In this document: positions 1 through 10,674 of the stretch, piece by piece
How the letters are laid out: every line of letters starts with the position of its first letter
Numbering within the stretch: position 1 is the stretch's first letter
Assembly: GCA_039105265.1 (NCBI GenBank)
Contig: JAPFFF010000002.1
Span: forward strand, 310,001 to 374,000
From: Tritrichomonas musculus
Lineage: Eukaryota > Parabasalia > Tritrichomonadida > Tritrichomonadidae
Direction of reading: 5' to 3'
DNA: 64,000 nucleotides
The notes under the pieces: model-generated
What the model was told of the DNA's origin: nothing
The model's input: only the letters and a program-made list of their open reading frames with translations
Databases searched by the model: none
Made by a program: the position numbers and the translations under genes

Positions 1-86
1 TTCTGCAGAAATGGATTCAAATGACTGATGAAGAGAAAATTAGCATTGTTCAATCTTACTTGCTTGGTTATGAAGAAAAATATTAG
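1..86 (+). CDS. 3' end of an unidentified gene (partial)
   Basis: An open frame (frame 3) enters from outside the window and stops at TAG 84-86. It encodes about 27 residues ending in LLGYEEKY, with a charged helix-like stretch (TDEEKISIVQ) before it. Codon use and composition look like the neighbouring coding regions. The next gene starts about 190 bp downstream on the same strand. Too little is present to name a family; the protein body lies upstream of the window. Confidence 0.45.
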   Translation, partial: LQKWIQMTDEEKISIVQSYLLGYEEKY

Positions 87-256
87 AAAATGTTATATAT
101 ATATAGAGATAAATTATAGAGTTTTATTAATTCATGAAAATTTCTTTTAATTTTTTTTAGAATATGTATAAAATTACTGTTTATTTTTGTTTTGACTTTA
201 ACTAATAGATTTTTCTCAAGATAAAAGTATTTTATTATAAACGGCCATTTTTCCTT

Positions 257-277
257 TCAATTGTATTATATTTGATG
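257..277 (+). promoter_or_regulatory. Putative initiator (TCAATTG) before the BTB-F5/8C gene
   Basis: TCAATTG begins at 257, and its A (259) lies 16 nt before the ATG at 275. Trichomonad core promoters are known to use an initiator of the form TCA(+1)Y(T/A)Y(T/A) within about 20 nt of the start codon. This copy is imperfect at one pyrimidine position. Assignment is from position and motif only. Confidence 0.3.
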
Positions 278-1612
278 GATTCATTATTTAAATTTTCGCT
301 CTCAGCTAATGGATATAAAAATATTAATTTTTCTTCATTACCTTATGACTTTACTTTTGTGGTAAATGGGGATTCTTATCATACAAACAGAGTAATTGCA
401 GATTTCTTATCTCCTTTAATATCAAAAACTCATGTTTCTGATCCAACATTCAGTAGCTATGTTATTAATTTACAAAATGTGGGAAATTTTAATGATATTA
501 TTAAACTGGGTCAACTCAAAGAATTCCAAATCACAATAGATAATGTTAAATTTGTTAAAGAAGTATTTGAAAAACTGGGAAATGTAAGTTTTTATGATAA
601 TTTTGAGGCATATTATGATCATACAATTAATGATAATGCGAATTCATTTGATATTTATGATTATGTTAACAAAATTATTATAAAAGAAAAACTAGGCTCT
701 ACTAATTTAAGCAAAGAAATTTCCTTTATTTCACAAAGATTTTATGAGATCGATAAAAATACAGAGTTAATATCAAAATTAACACCAACCTTACTCGAAG
801 ATATATTACGGTCCCCAAAATTATGCATTACTAGTGAAGACACCTTAGTAGATTTACTGCTAACACTTGGATCATCATATTTTCATTTATTTGAATATGT
901 CCATTTTTCAGAAATCACTCCGAAAATTTATAAAAAATTCATCGACGCATTTGACATCAATTTTTTGAATGAAAGCATATGGAAAACGATAAATAATCGT
1001 ATTTATTCAGAGAAAAATAAAGAAAATGAAGAATTCAACTTCAGTAGTATTGAAGAAGAAATTGAAATCAATGAAAAAAGATATAAAAAGAAGAAAGAAA
1101 TGATTAAAAATTTTGAAAATGATGGCTTTAATAACAATGGGATCATTTCTCATCTTACACAGGTTGGTCAAGGAAATCCTCATCGAAGGAAGTTGATGGA
1201 TGTCACTTCATCCAGCGTCTATTTGTATCATTTTCCTGAGTCTTGTCTCGATTTAGTGGAGGACACTTATTTCGCCTCTGATGATTTTAATAATCAATGG
1301 ATTTTATTTGATTTCAAGCATAATGAAATAATTCCATCATTCTACTTGATTCGTTCTCAATATGATTACGTGAATAACTTAAAAAGTTGGATGATTGAAG
1401 GATCAATCGATGGAAATGATTGGACAATAATGGATAAAAGACTTGGAGTCGATTGTTTGAAGGAAAAAAATGTTATTGCTAGATTCAGCATTCAAAATCC
1501 AATGAGATGTAGATTTGTTCGATTGACACAGCTTGGAAATAATTGGAATGATAACAACTTCCTCATTATATCAGGTATTGAATTTTTTGGTAAATTTATT
1601 TCTTATATTTAA
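275..1612 (+). CDS. BTB domain plus F5/8 type C (discoidin-like) protein
   Basis: About 445 residues. The N-terminal 100 residues have a BTB/POZ pattern (LPYDFTFVVNGDSYHTNRVIADFLSP), normally used for dimerisation and cullin-3 binding. A helical BACK-like middle follows, with an acidic/basic linker around residues 250-290. The last 150 residues match an F5/8C beta-sandwich (WILFDFKHNEIIPSFYLIRS, SWMIEGSIDGNDW, CRFVRLTQLG). The frame also contains a TTG one codon earlier, but the ATG at 275 is the natural start and has an initiator-like motif 16 nt upstream. There is no signal peptide or membrane segment, so it is probably cytosolic. BTB-F5/8C proteins form a large family in trichomonads; ligand and substrate are unknown. 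Confidence 0.75.
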   Translation: MDSLFKFSLSANGYKNINFSSLPYDFTFVVNGDSYHTNRVIADFLSPLISKTHVSDPTFSSYVINLQNVGNFNDIIKLGQLKEFQITIDNVKFVKEVFEKLGNVSFYDNFEAYYDHTINDNANSFDIYDYVNKIIIKEKLGSTNLSKEISFISQRFYEIDKNTELISKLTPTLLEDILRSPKLCITSEDTLVDLLLTLGSSYFHLFEYVHFSEITPKIYKKFIDAFDINFLNESIWKTINNRIYSEKNKENEEFNFSSIEEEIEINEKRYKKKKEMIKNFENDGFNNNGIISHLTQVGQGNPHRRKLMDVTSSSVYLYHFPESCLDLVEDTYFASDDFNNQWILFDFKHNEIIPSFYLIRSQYDYVNNLKSWMIEGSIDGNDWTIMDKRLGVDCLKEKNVIARFSIQNPMRCRFVRLTQLGNNWNDNNFLIISGIEFFGKFISYI

Positions 1613-1972
1613 TACTCCTTAATGCTTATTTCAGTAGGATATATATGTTTTGAACGACTTATTCTTCATTTTCATCATAAATGTTATTGTATTGGTATTT
1701 AAATATCATAAATGCTTTTCACTAAGTTGGAATTTATAAAAAGAATTTTTTATTTAAATTCATTGATGGATTTAAAAACCTGAAGATTATTGTTTAATAA
1801 GAAATGAAGGGATTGATATTTCTTGCATTTATATAAAGAAATTATATTATAATATAATATTGTATTAAAACATGTGTTTTATTTATTATTGTTGTTATTA
1901 AAGAAAACTCTTTAAATTTAAATATAATTGCATATTCTTATATTTGAAATTTGAATGCTTTGCTATTTAGTG
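1613..1972. other. Intergenic spacer
   Basis: AT-rich spacer of about 360 bp between two same-strand genes. I see homopolymer and TA runs but no ORF, RNA gene or inverted repeat. The downstream promoter lies at its right end. Confidence 0.6.
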
Positions 1973-1990
1973 TCATTTTGAAAATTAATG
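1973..1990 (+). promoter_or_regulatory. Initiator TCATTTT before the kinase gene
   Basis: TCATTTTG starts at 1973, with its A 13 nt before the ATG at 1988. It matches the trichomonad initiator consensus, and the short spacing fits the very short 5' UTRs of this group. Confidence 0.5.
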
Positions 1991-4618
1991 GATGGGGAAT
2001 CTTTTGATATAGAAGAATTTAGAGTTGATCCTGATGATTTTCAAAAAGATGATACTAGGTCTACTATTTCAAGTGGGTATGGATGCGTTTCATTTATGGT
2101 CCAAAAAACCACTAAAATACCATGCGCTGTCAAAAGGACAAATGAAAGCCTTCTTGGTGTTGACATGAAGCGTTCATTTACTAGAGAAATCGAAACACTT
2201 GGAAAATGCCAGCATCCAGCCATTGTTCCTTTTATTGGATTTGCAGAAAAAAATAATTTTGGTTATATATATCTGGTTGAAATGAAAAATGGTTCACTTC
2301 AAACAATCCTTGAGAAAGCTCGAAAAGGTAAGCGTATTTCTGGTTTTGATCAAACAACTAAGTATATAGTTTCATATGGAATTGCTTGCTCAATGAAATA
2401 TCTTCATAGCCTTAATAGAATTCATCGTGACTTAAAAGCAGGTAATGTTTTATTAGATGAGCAGCTCAGACCTTTTCTGACTGATTTTGGAACTGCAAAA
2501 GAAATTGATAAATCTATTCCAATTAATCAAACGCTTTCTGCCACAACCCCTGTAATTATGGCCCCAGAATTTATTGATGATCCTTCTACTTTTTCAAATT
2601 CACTCCCAATTGATGTATATTCTTATGGAATTACGTTATATGAGTTATGGACAGAGATGTTGCCATTTCCCCATCTTAAAGGTCTCTTCCAAATATATAC
2701 TGCAGTTACAAATGGCGATAGGCCTAAAATCCCTACTTCTCTTTCTCCAAACTGGGCAAAATTAATAGAAAAATGTTGGAGTCATAACCCAGATAACCGT
2801 CCAACATTTCATGAAATTGTTGAAATGCTTGAATCAGATGAATATTTAACTTCAGATATAAACAAAGATGAAGTTGCAAAGTATAGAAGGTTTTTGGAAG
2901 AATCATCATTGAATCGTTCTTGGGTTGTATCAGGGGTCAGAGTTACAGCTAGAAAAACCAAATACGAAGACACTCAAGATGTTGAAAATCCTGTTCTTAC
3001 AAAAATGCGCCAAGATGCAGATAATGGAGATATTGAGGCACGATTTAACTATGTTATTGCTCAATTTGGAGGAGATTATGGTAATCCAAACCATAAAGAA
3101 GCTCTCAAATATGCTCTTCCATATATCAATAGACAAAATGCAACAGATAAAAAGTTCGTTGTTGATACAGCAATTATAGAATTCTATGCAGGAAAATGCT
3201 ATTCACTATTTGAAAAATATACAGAAGCTCAAAAACTTTTGAAACGAGCTGTTAATCATGGTAATGCAGAAGCTGCTTTCTATTTAGCTGAGCTTATCTT
3301 TGATGGTAAAGTTGAATCTAGGTCTTCAAGCGAGTTAGAAATGCTATATAAGCGTGCAGCCGATAATGGTGTTGCAGAAGCAATTAAAAAATACGCATAT
3401 ATGACATACTATGGTACATTTAACGGTAGGCCAGACAAACAAAAAGCAATTGAATATTTCCATAAAGGATCAGATCTTGGTGATTCAGAATTAATGTATA
3501 TATGGGCCATTAGAAATGAATATGGCCGTAATATTGAGAAAAATGTCAAGGAAGCAATGCGTTTGATGAAATTATCTGCTGATAATGGCTACACTCCTGC
3601 AATGGTGGATTATGGAATTCACCTTTTAAACGGTATCAACGTTGAAAAAAATGAAGATGAAGCAAAAGCTAGATTTGAAGCAGCTGCTATCAATGAAGAT
3701 TCGCTTGGAGAACTCTATTACTCAGTGATGTTAAGTCATGATGGTGATACTGAATCAGCTTCCAAATATTTGACAGGCTGCTTGAATACAAACGAAGTTC
3801 CTGAAGCTTGGTCTGTTTATGGCCGCCAACTTGTTGAAGAAGGAAATGACCAAGATGCTTTACCATCTCTTTATTATGCTGCACAAAATGGCTCAATAAA
3901 TGCATTTCTCTGTTTAGGTGAATTATGCGAAAAAAATCCATCGATGGGAGATGCCAATTTCTTCTTTGAGGCAGCATCTAATTTTTGTCATTGTCTTGAT
4001 GAAAAAGGTTTCTTTACTCCAATTTCATATAAGGTATATCATTGTTATGGTTGTAATATTGATATTTGTGAAGGCTGTGCTAAGCATTGCCACCAAGGAC
4101 ACAATGTTGATTATGTCCAAGAACTAAGTGGATTCACATGTGCATGCGGTAAAAATGGATTTAAAGATCATTGTAGTGGGGAATATGTTGGTGAAAGTAC
4201 TGGTTATCAGCATCTTTACCAATGCGAAACTTGTTGCATGAAATCTGATCAAGAATTCATTTGTAAATCTTGCGCAGAAAAATGTCACAAAGGACATCAA
4301 ATTATAGATTGTGGAGTTCAACGAAACTTCTGTAGTTGCGGAATGAAACAAATTCCACATAATTTCAAATGTCGTCTTCTTGACTTCAATGATATGAAGC
4401 GACCTTATCAACACTGTTCAATAGATAAGAAGAGTTCAAATATCCGTCAACGATGGTTCCAATGTATTTCATGTGGACTTTATGGATCTGAAGATACTGG
4501 TGTATGTAAGGCATGCTCAGTAATTTGTCATTCTGACCATATTGTCCTTGATCTTGGTGTTAAGGAGAAATGTTGTTGTTGTCATAATACTGGATGTTCA
4601 TTCCAAGATAAATCATAA
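1988..4618 (+). CDS. Protein kinase with Sel1 repeats and UBR-like zinc fingers
   Basis: 876 residues. A kinase domain spans about residues 25-285 with a glycine loop (SSGYGCVSF), lysine 49 (CAVKR), HRDLKAGNV (catalytic D148), DFG at 166-168 and an APEF motif, so it should be active. It is TKL-like by its short loops. Residues 340-650 hold Sel1-type TPR-like repeats (AEAAFYLAELIFDGK, GDSELMYIWAIRNEYG) for protein binding. The C-terminal 210 residues contain three successive Cys/His-rich modules (CHCLDEKG, CACGKNG, CSCGMKQ, each followed by CxxC and CxxxCHxGH) resembling UBR-box zinc fingers, which in E3 ligases read N-degrons. There is no RING. Kinase-Sel1 fusions are common in trichomonads; the UBR-like tail is the unusual part. 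Substrates are unknown. Confidence 0.85.
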   Translation: MDGESFDIEEFRVDPDDFQKDDTRSTISSGYGCVSFMVQKTTKIPCAVKRTNESLLGVDMKRSFTREIETLGKCQHPAIVPFIGFAEKNNFGYIYLVEMKNGSLQTILEKARKGKRISGFDQTTKYIVSYGIACSMKYLHSLNRIHRDLKAGNVLLDEQLRPFLTDFGTAKEIDKSIPINQTLSATTPVIMAPEFIDDPSTFSNSLPIDVYSYGITLYELWTEMLPFPHLKGLFQIYTAVTNGDRPKIPTSLSPNWAKLIEKCWSHNPDNRPTFHEIVEMLESDEYLTSDINKDEVAKYRRFLEESSLNRSWVVSGVRVTARKTKYEDTQDVENPVLTKMRQDADNGDIEARFNYVIAQFGGDYGNPNHKEALKYALPYINRQNATDKKFVVDTAIIEFYAGKCYSLFEKYTEAQKLLKRAVNHGNAEAAFYLAELIFDGKVESRSSSELEMLYKRAADNGVAEAIKKYAYMTYYGTFNGRPDKQKAIEYFHKGSDLGDSELMYIWAIRNEYGRNIEKNVKEAMRLMKLSADNGYTPAMVDYGIHLLNGINVEKNEDEAKARFEAAAINEDSLGELYYSVMLSHDGDTESASKYLTGCLNTNEVPEAWSVYGRQLVEEGNDQDALPSLYYAAQNGSINAFLCLGELCEKNPSMGDANFFFEAASNFCHCLDEKGFFTPISYKVYHCYGCNIDICEGCAKHCHQGHNVDYVQELSGFTCACGKNGFKDHCSGEYVGESTGYQHLYQCETCCMKSDQEFICKSCAEKCHKGHQIIDCGVQRNFCSCGMKQIPHNFKCRLLDFNDMKRPYQHCSIDKKSSNIRQRWFQCISCGLYGSEDTGVCKACSVICHSDHIVLDLGVKEKCCCCHNTGCSFQDKS

Positions 4619-5176
4619 TTTTTTTTAATTTTTAGTTTTTAATAATAATAATAAATTCTTTTCTGGTTTTACTTTGCTATTATTTTATACTTTTGATTTA
4701 TCATCTTAATTAAAGAATAAATTCATTCTTTTTGGTTATTTGTGATAAAATATTGAATTTCAAAGCTCGTTAAACTCCATATCGTTTTATGTATTTTAAC
4801 CAATAGATAACAAAAAGAAAAAAAAGAAAACTTATTTCTTGGTTTTATTTCATAAAAGAGCTCTTTTGGGAAAATGAAAAATTATCGATTTTTGTTAAGA
4901 ACAGTATCAGAAAATTCAAAGTTATTTACTGAATCCAAAATTGTTTTTATTTTGTGAAATTTTTTATTTATATGAATAATTAATGTATTTTTAAATTAAA
5001 AATAAAATAAATAAAATATATTTCAAAATTTAAATAAGTATATTAAAAAAATATTAGTGTAACAGCATTTTTAAAATTTGCTTGAGTTTAAAATCATTCA
5101 AAAATTAAACAAAAATTATCGTAAAGACTGAATTATTTTCACTTTTTGATAAAATATAAAAAAATTTATTATTTTC
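4619..5176. other. Intergenic spacer
   Basis: About 560 bp of AT-rich DNA between two plus-strand genes. It contains short A and T runs only. I see no ORF, RNA gene or clear repeat. TTTTCATG overlaps the start codon of the next gene. Confidence 0.55.
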
Positions 5177-7366
5177 ATGCAAGTAGATGAATTCCTTAAT
5201 CTTTATCAAGACAAACTCGATATAGTGACAGAAATTCAAGATCTAATCTATAATGCTAATGATTCAAATTTAGATGAATCGACAGTTGAACTAGAAGATA
5301 TTATCGACCAAAATCCTCTATTAAAAACAAAAGAAGGATTGGCATATTTATTAAAAATATTGAAGTTTGCGATGATTTCTCGACCATTTTATAATGAAAT
5401 TCATTTTTCTTTGATTTCGTTTCTCTCAGAAAGCATTAAAGAACTTTTTACTTCAGAAGAATTATATTCATCATTTGCATTTCGATTCTTTAATTTAAAG
5501 CTTTACGAGCTTGGAATCATCGATATCTCATCGATAATTAAAAACTCTGAAAAAGATGTAATGTCTTTTTTATATTTTTCCCCTGAAATTCAAGAACACT
5601 GTCCTAAAGAATACAATCAACGACTTTCCAATGATAACTGGTTGAAGCAAAAGATATATTCGATTGGTGGATATCAATACTTATCAAAAAATAAACGTAC
5701 TCAAAAGAAAACTTTTCAAAATAGCATCAATAGTATAAATGATTATACAGGAAAATTAAATAATGAAAGCATAGATTTGAATTCCAATTTAAATAATGAA
5801 AACTTGAATTCAAATCTAAATAATGTAAATAAAATTTTCAATTCTGAGTCTATCAATAATAACGTTAATGAATGTTTATGTTCGAACTCAACAAAAAATG
5901 ACAGTGCAGGTTTAAATATAAATGATGTAAATGAGTTTTCTGAAGAGGAAATTGAGCGATTAAGCAAGTTTAAAGAAATAAGAGAAATTGGATTCAACGA
6001 ATTTAAAATTGCTAGTGCTATAAGAAAAGATGATTTAGACGGAATCCAACAAATAATTTCTCAGACGAATTTAGATTTAGAAACAACGATCCCTCGATCT
6101 TTTTTTGAACGAAGCAATTTTATCAATGACACAAATCCAACACTGATTGAATATGCTGCATTTTGCGGCTCGATCAATGTATTCAAGTTCCTTATCAATA
6201 TAATTAATGACAATGACAATAGAATTATATCTGATATTCAAAATAATGTTGGTATGACCAATTTAAGTGGTCTTAATGTTCAATCTTTTCGAAATTGTGC
6301 CAAAATTTTGCTAAGAAAATCTGAAAGATTGTGCAAATATGCAATTGCTGGTGGTAGTTATGATATTATTCATGCCTTAGAAAGTAAAAAATATCTTGAT
6401 TTTAGAATTAATTCAAAACTTTCACTTAATGAAGATATTGAATTCAATACCAATAGTAAGAATTTATTTTTTGGTTTGAAGTTTAATTTTAACGAATTAT
6501 TTAATATATCAATTCAGTTTCACCGAAACGAAATTTATGATTACTTAGCAGAGAATTGTTATAATAATTTTGATGAAGATATTTTAGCAAGCAATCAAGA
6601 TAATATTTTGATTGAAAACTTTAATGCGAGTATTCTTTATTATAACATTGAAATCTTATTGAAATTACTTCCAATTGTTGTTCAAAATAATTTCATTAAT
6701 TACCCAGACTCTGATGGTGAAACGCCACTTCATGTTGCCGCAATTAATGGTCATATTGATATAGTTAGAATATTATGTTCTATTAAAGGAATCAATATTA
6801 ATTCACGTGCTAATAATTTAGAGACCCCGCTCCAATGGGCAATTTCTTATGGTCATATTGATGTTGTTAAGTATATGCTTGATCTTGATGGAATTGACTA
6901 TTCGGGCGAAAATAAAGTCGGTATTTCTATTTCTCTATTTATTTTACAACTTTATTCTATGCAACTAATATTGGAAATATTGAAATTGTTAAATTATTAT
7001 TGGATAAAGGTGGTTATGACTATGATGGAAAGAAAAATGATTATGTAAATGATTCTCAAATTGTGAAGCACGGTATTGATATTAATCATGTTAATATGTA
7101 TAACGAATTTTTCTTTTTGTTTTCTTATGACAGCTCTACATTATGCTGTACGAAGAAATCATATCGAACTTGTCAAGTTTTTATGTTCTCTTAAAGATAT
7201 TAATTTGACAATTGTGAATTTACGAGGACAAAGTATTTTAGATATTGCTGCATTTCACCAATATGATATAATTGTTCAATATTTGAAAGGTTTAGGGATA
7301 GAAGCTTTATTAGATGCTGCAAGAGCTGAAACAGATATATCTAATGCTTCAAAGCGAATTGTCTGA
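5177..7366 (+). pseudogene. Ankyrin-repeat gene broken by two frameshifts
   Basis: Frame 1 (5177-7048) starts with a helical N-terminal domain of the trichomonad ankyrin type, has an Asn-rich linker (residues 180-255), then ankyrin repeats (GETPLHVAAINGHIDIVRILCS, LETPLQWAISYGHIDVVKYML). From about 6940 the ankyrin pattern continues in another frame (FYATNIGNIEIVKLLL), and from about 7124 in a third (TALHYAVRRNHIELVKFLCSL), ending at 7366. The breaks lie in T-rich runs (around 6920-6950 and 7107-7125). Either the gene is inactive or the assembly has homopolymer errors. Restored, it would be a cytosolic adaptor of about 725 residues. Function of this family is unknown. Confidence 0.7.
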
Positions 7367-7630
7367 TTTGAATAAATATTGCGTTTCTATCAAGTATCAA
7401 AATATTACTATTATTTTTTAAGTATAATTAGTGAATTATGATATCAAATTTTTGAGATTAATATTAATATTTTCAATCTTTGTAAATGAAGCATATTGCT
7501 TTTACAACTTAATATAATTTTATAATATGCTGATAACAAATTATATGAGGGGGAAATATCAAATAATTTTTTAGTAATGATACGAAAGTAAAATTAGAAT
7601 TTAAAAAAAATGGAAAGATAAGAAAACAAA

Positions 7631-9487
7631 TTATTTCTGAAGGAAGTTGAGGTTATAATTCCAAAAAATGTTCAATAAAACAGCAAGTAATACCCAAAGA
7701 AGAATTCCGATTCCGACTGTAATTCTACCTGTCCAAAGGGATGGAAGCGTTATGTATTGTAAATCTGGAGAGTCCCAATTTGCCTCGCATTCAAATGGAA
7801 GAGCTGAGCTTTCATTTACAACTTTCATTTCCCATTTATCTTCATCCCATTCGAATGCATCAGAGTAAGCAGGATGCATGTTCATGGTATAATTTATGCA
7901 TACTCCTAAATTAGTAGAACAAGCCAAGCCAAGGCTTGAGCATTGATTATTACTTTCGCATTTTATACTTGTGATATTATTTGCTGCTGCCAAACTGTCA
8001 GCAAGAACTTCTCTGACTATTAATTGTTTGAGTTCAAGAGTATATTGATTGTAAGGGCCGGAATATAAGCTGACATGGTCAGTTGGTAATCTGGAAGTTG
8101 GAAATAGGCTTTGGATGTAAGTTGAAACTGATGGATTTTTAACGAATCCTTCCATAAGTTCAGTGATAATGGTTTCATTTACTTTTGGTAACTGAACTGA
8201 TTGATCGATTTCGCAAAGATCATATAAAACTTTTACTAAAGTCTGAGAAGCTTTGACAACAGCTTCTGGATCGTATTCTACATCGCTTGGACTTCCATAA
8301 CGATTGTTATCAGGGAATTTTCCTTTGTAAGAAGTTAAAACTGCATGTTGAATGTTAGGGAACTTCTTAATAAAAGAGTTGGTTGAGCTTGGAGGAACAC
8401 CTGGAAGTGAGTCATCTGCCATTTCAATAGGAAGTGTTCCATTTGCTGCACCTTTAACCAGAGTTTTGCCAAATTCTCTGCCATTCTTATTTGTATGAAT
8501 GTATAAATGATCTGCCTTTGCCACAGATTTGACTTCAATGATAGTTCCAAAATCATCTGGTGAAACGCTTTGGAAGCCAAAATCAAGACGATATGGTTGA
8601 AGGCATGTATTACCATCTTTTTTCTTGCAATTAAATGGCTCGGTAACATCACGTAAAAACTTAGTAGATCCTAAATATCCAACTTCTTCGGCATCAAAAA
8701 ATGCAAATCGTAATTGGCGCTTTGCCTTTTTCCAATCAACATTTTTGAACGATTCGAGAGCTGCTAGTAAAGTAACAAAACCGGAAATGGAATAATCTGC
8801 ACCAACGTGAGCGTAGGGGAATAATCCATATGAGTCGTAGTTTGCAATTGCCCAAACTGACTTTTGGGAATTTGTTGAGTAATAATCTTTTCCAAATGAT
8901 CCATAAAGAGATAAACCACCTAAAAATTGGCATGATTCATCTTTAAGGCACTTCTTGCTATTTCCTCGAGACAACATATAAATTCTTAAATAAGCACCAG
9001 CTTTTGAGCCGTAGTACTTCATATGACTGAGAAGATTTTTAACTTCTGCTTGAGGTGGATAAACAATAGGAAATTCATACCTTTGTGTAATCATAGAAGT
9101 TGCAGTTGGATTCCAATTAAAGCCTTCTGGAGGTTGGTAACTAGAATATTTCTTGTTTGGAAAAGGAACGCCTGCTGATACATCATACGAATCGTCTGGT
9201 ATAACAATAAATCCTTGAAGATAAGGTCGGGGTTTATATAATGATATTATTTTATCGATGGTAGCGACTTTTAAAAATGACATTGGGATAACAAGGACCT
9301 CTGGGCGTGGCCTTTTTTCTGAAAAGAAATTTTCTATACTTATGTTTTCGTATAATCTAAGAAGATGGCCGGAATATCCATCAAATAAAGTCTTGGGGCC
9401 GAACCATCCAGTATGATCATGCATCCTGAACAAGAAATCTGCTGGAAATTGATTAGAGAGTGCTAATCCAAAAAAAACAAAAATCAT
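7631..9487 (-). CDS. NCSTN: Nicastrin-like type I membrane glycoprotein
   Basis: 618 residues with an N-terminal signal peptide (MIFVFFGLALSNQFPA), a large lumenal domain and one C-terminal transmembrane helix (ITVGIGILLWVLLAVLLNIF) with a very short cytosolic tail. The middle has the peptidase-fold signature of nicastrin (RFAFFDAEEVGYLGSTKFL, equivalent to the DYIGS region), preceded by AHVGADYSISGFVTLLAALESF. Length and topology match nicastrin, the substrate-gating subunit of gamma-secretase, which acts in endomembranes with presenilin, APH-1 and PEN-2. No partner genes are in the window. It is divergently oriented to the NPL gene, about 190 bp away. A different M28-like lumenal protein is the main alternative. 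Confidence 0.7.
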   Translation of the reverse strand: MIFVFFGLALSNQFPADFLFRMHDHTGWFGPKTLFDGYSGHLLRLYENISIENFFSEKRPRPEVLVIPMSFLKVATIDKIISLYKPRPYLQGFIVIPDDSYDVSAGVPFPNKKYSSYQPPEGFNWNPTATSMITQRYEFPIVYPPQAEVKNLLSHMKYYGSKAGAYLRIYMLSRGNSKKCLKDESCQFLGGLSLYGSFGKDYYSTNSQKSVWAIANYDSYGLFPYAHVGADYSISGFVTLLAALESFKNVDWKKAKRQLRFAFFDAEEVGYLGSTKFLRDVTEPFNCKKKDGNTCLQPYRLDFGFQSVSPDDFGTIIEVKSVAKADHLYIHTNKNGREFGKTLVKGAANGTLPIEMADDSLPGVPPSSTNSFIKKFPNIQHAVLTSYKGKFPDNNRYGSPSDVEYDPEAVVKASQTLVKVLYDLCEIDQSVQLPKVNETIITELMEGFVKNPSVSTYIQSLFPTSRLPTDHVSLYSGPYNQYTLELKQLIVREVLADSLAAANNITSIKCESNNQCSSLGLACSTNLGVCINYTMNMHPAYSDAFEWDEDKWEMKVVNESSALPFECEANWDSPDLQYITLPSLWTGRITVGIGILLWVLLAVLLNIFWNYNLNFLQK

Positions 9488-9658
9488 TTTTTAAATTTTT
9501 TTGGGGTATTAAAGTTAAGGGTACCCAAAAGATTATGAAAAATTTTTATCGTCACACAAATGGAAATTAGTTTATTTATTTTAAATGTTGATTTTCTATA
9601 AAAAGAAATATAAATAAAAAAAAGGCATATTTCAAATAATTGTACGATCAAAAATAAT

Positions 9659-9681
9659 TCAATTAAAATAAAGATATCATG
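9659..9681 (+). promoter_or_regulatory. Putative initiator TCAATTA before the NPL gene
   Basis: TCAATTA starts at 9659 and its A is 18 nt before the ATG at 9679. It resembles the trichomonad initiator. The divergent nicastrin gene shares this 190-bp promoter region. Confidence 0.3.
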
Positions 9682-10296
9682 AATGATGGTTCTATTCCAT
9701 CTTTTTGGGGTGAAAAAATCCCTCCTCAAAAATCGATATTTTTAGATTTCCCTCCAGAGACAATTCTTAGAATTACATCATTTGCATTTGGGTCAATTGA
9801 ATCAGATGAGCCAAGTAAGATTACTGCAAATGTCAACACTCTTTTAATCGAAGATGAAAAATCGATTCATGGTGACGAATGTGATGCATTCAAACACGAT
9901 CAAATTGTTTTGGGTACGTTAACGCCGAACAAAGTCGAGCAAATGCAAGTTAATATCCAATTTTCTCCACTCGATATAATTGAAGTTCATAATAGCGGTT
10001 CAAACGAAGTACATATTTCAGGATATCTTGATCCAATTGGTGAAGAATTCAGCGAGGAAGAAGAGGAAGAAGAAGAAAAAAATGATATTACTGATCCTGA
10101 TGTAGTTCAAAATAGGTTTGCAGCAATGGCATCAAATCAGCCACCAAAGCCAGTTATCCAAAAAAAGAAGAAGAATAAAAAGAAAAAGAAAAACGATAAT
10201 GAACAAAACGATCTCAATGAAAACGATAATGAGGCCAGCGAAAATAGTGAAGATAATGGAAAAGATATCGATGAAAATGATGATAATGAAGAATAA
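9679..10296 (+). CDS. Nucleoplasmin-like (NPL) histone chaperone
   Basis: 205 residues. The N-terminal 115 residues have the NPL beta-barrel pattern seen at the start of Fpr3/Fpr4-type FKBPs and HD2 proteins: an opening FWGEKIPPQK, then IVLGTLTPNKVEQMQVNIQF and VHISGYLDP. This is followed by an acidic tract (about residues 116-138), a Lys-rich stretch (KKKKNKKKKKN) that may serve as nuclear localisation signal, and an acidic Asn/Asp/Glu tail. No FKBP catalytic domain follows, so it is an NPL-only chaperone. It probably binds histones in the nucleus or nucleolus. Domain assignment is by pattern; the histone role is inferred from the family. Confidence 0.7.
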   Translation: MNDGSIPSFWGEKIPPQKSIFLDFPPETILRITSFAFGSIESDEPSKITANVNTLLIEDEKSIHGDECDAFKHDQIVLGTLTPNKVEQMQVNIQFSPLDIIEVHNSGSNEVHISGYLDPIGEEFSEEEEEEEEKNDITDPDVVQNRFAAMASNQPPKPVIQKKKKNKKKKKNDNEQNDLNENDNEASENSEDNGKDIDENDDNEE

Positions 10297-10674
10297 TTCT
10301 AAACCTAATTAAGTGAAACTGATGCTTATCATTATTAATTATAAATAAATTGTTTTCGTATATATAAACTTTCTATTAAACTAAATAATATCTTAATGTA
10401 CTAATAATTATAATAGTATTAATAGAAGTGTTTTTATTATTAAAAATTAAAATTATATTTGTATATAAAAAAAAAAGTCAAATGGATAATTTCTTATTCT
10501 AAAGTATATATATATATTCTTTCATTATTCAAGTATAATAAATCCAAAATGATTCAAAAAAAAAAAAAAAAAAAATTAAGTAAAGTATATTATTTAAAAA
10601 ACAAAACATAAAAAAAAAATAAAAAATACATAAAATAAAGCTAATGAACAATTAATAAATAAAATTGAAACAAA
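10297..10674. other. Convergent intergenic spacer
   Basis: About 380 bp between two convergent genes. It contains a TA run near 10506, a long A homopolymer (about 10556-10575) and further A-rich DNA. No gene or inverted repeat is visible. Confidence 0.55.
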
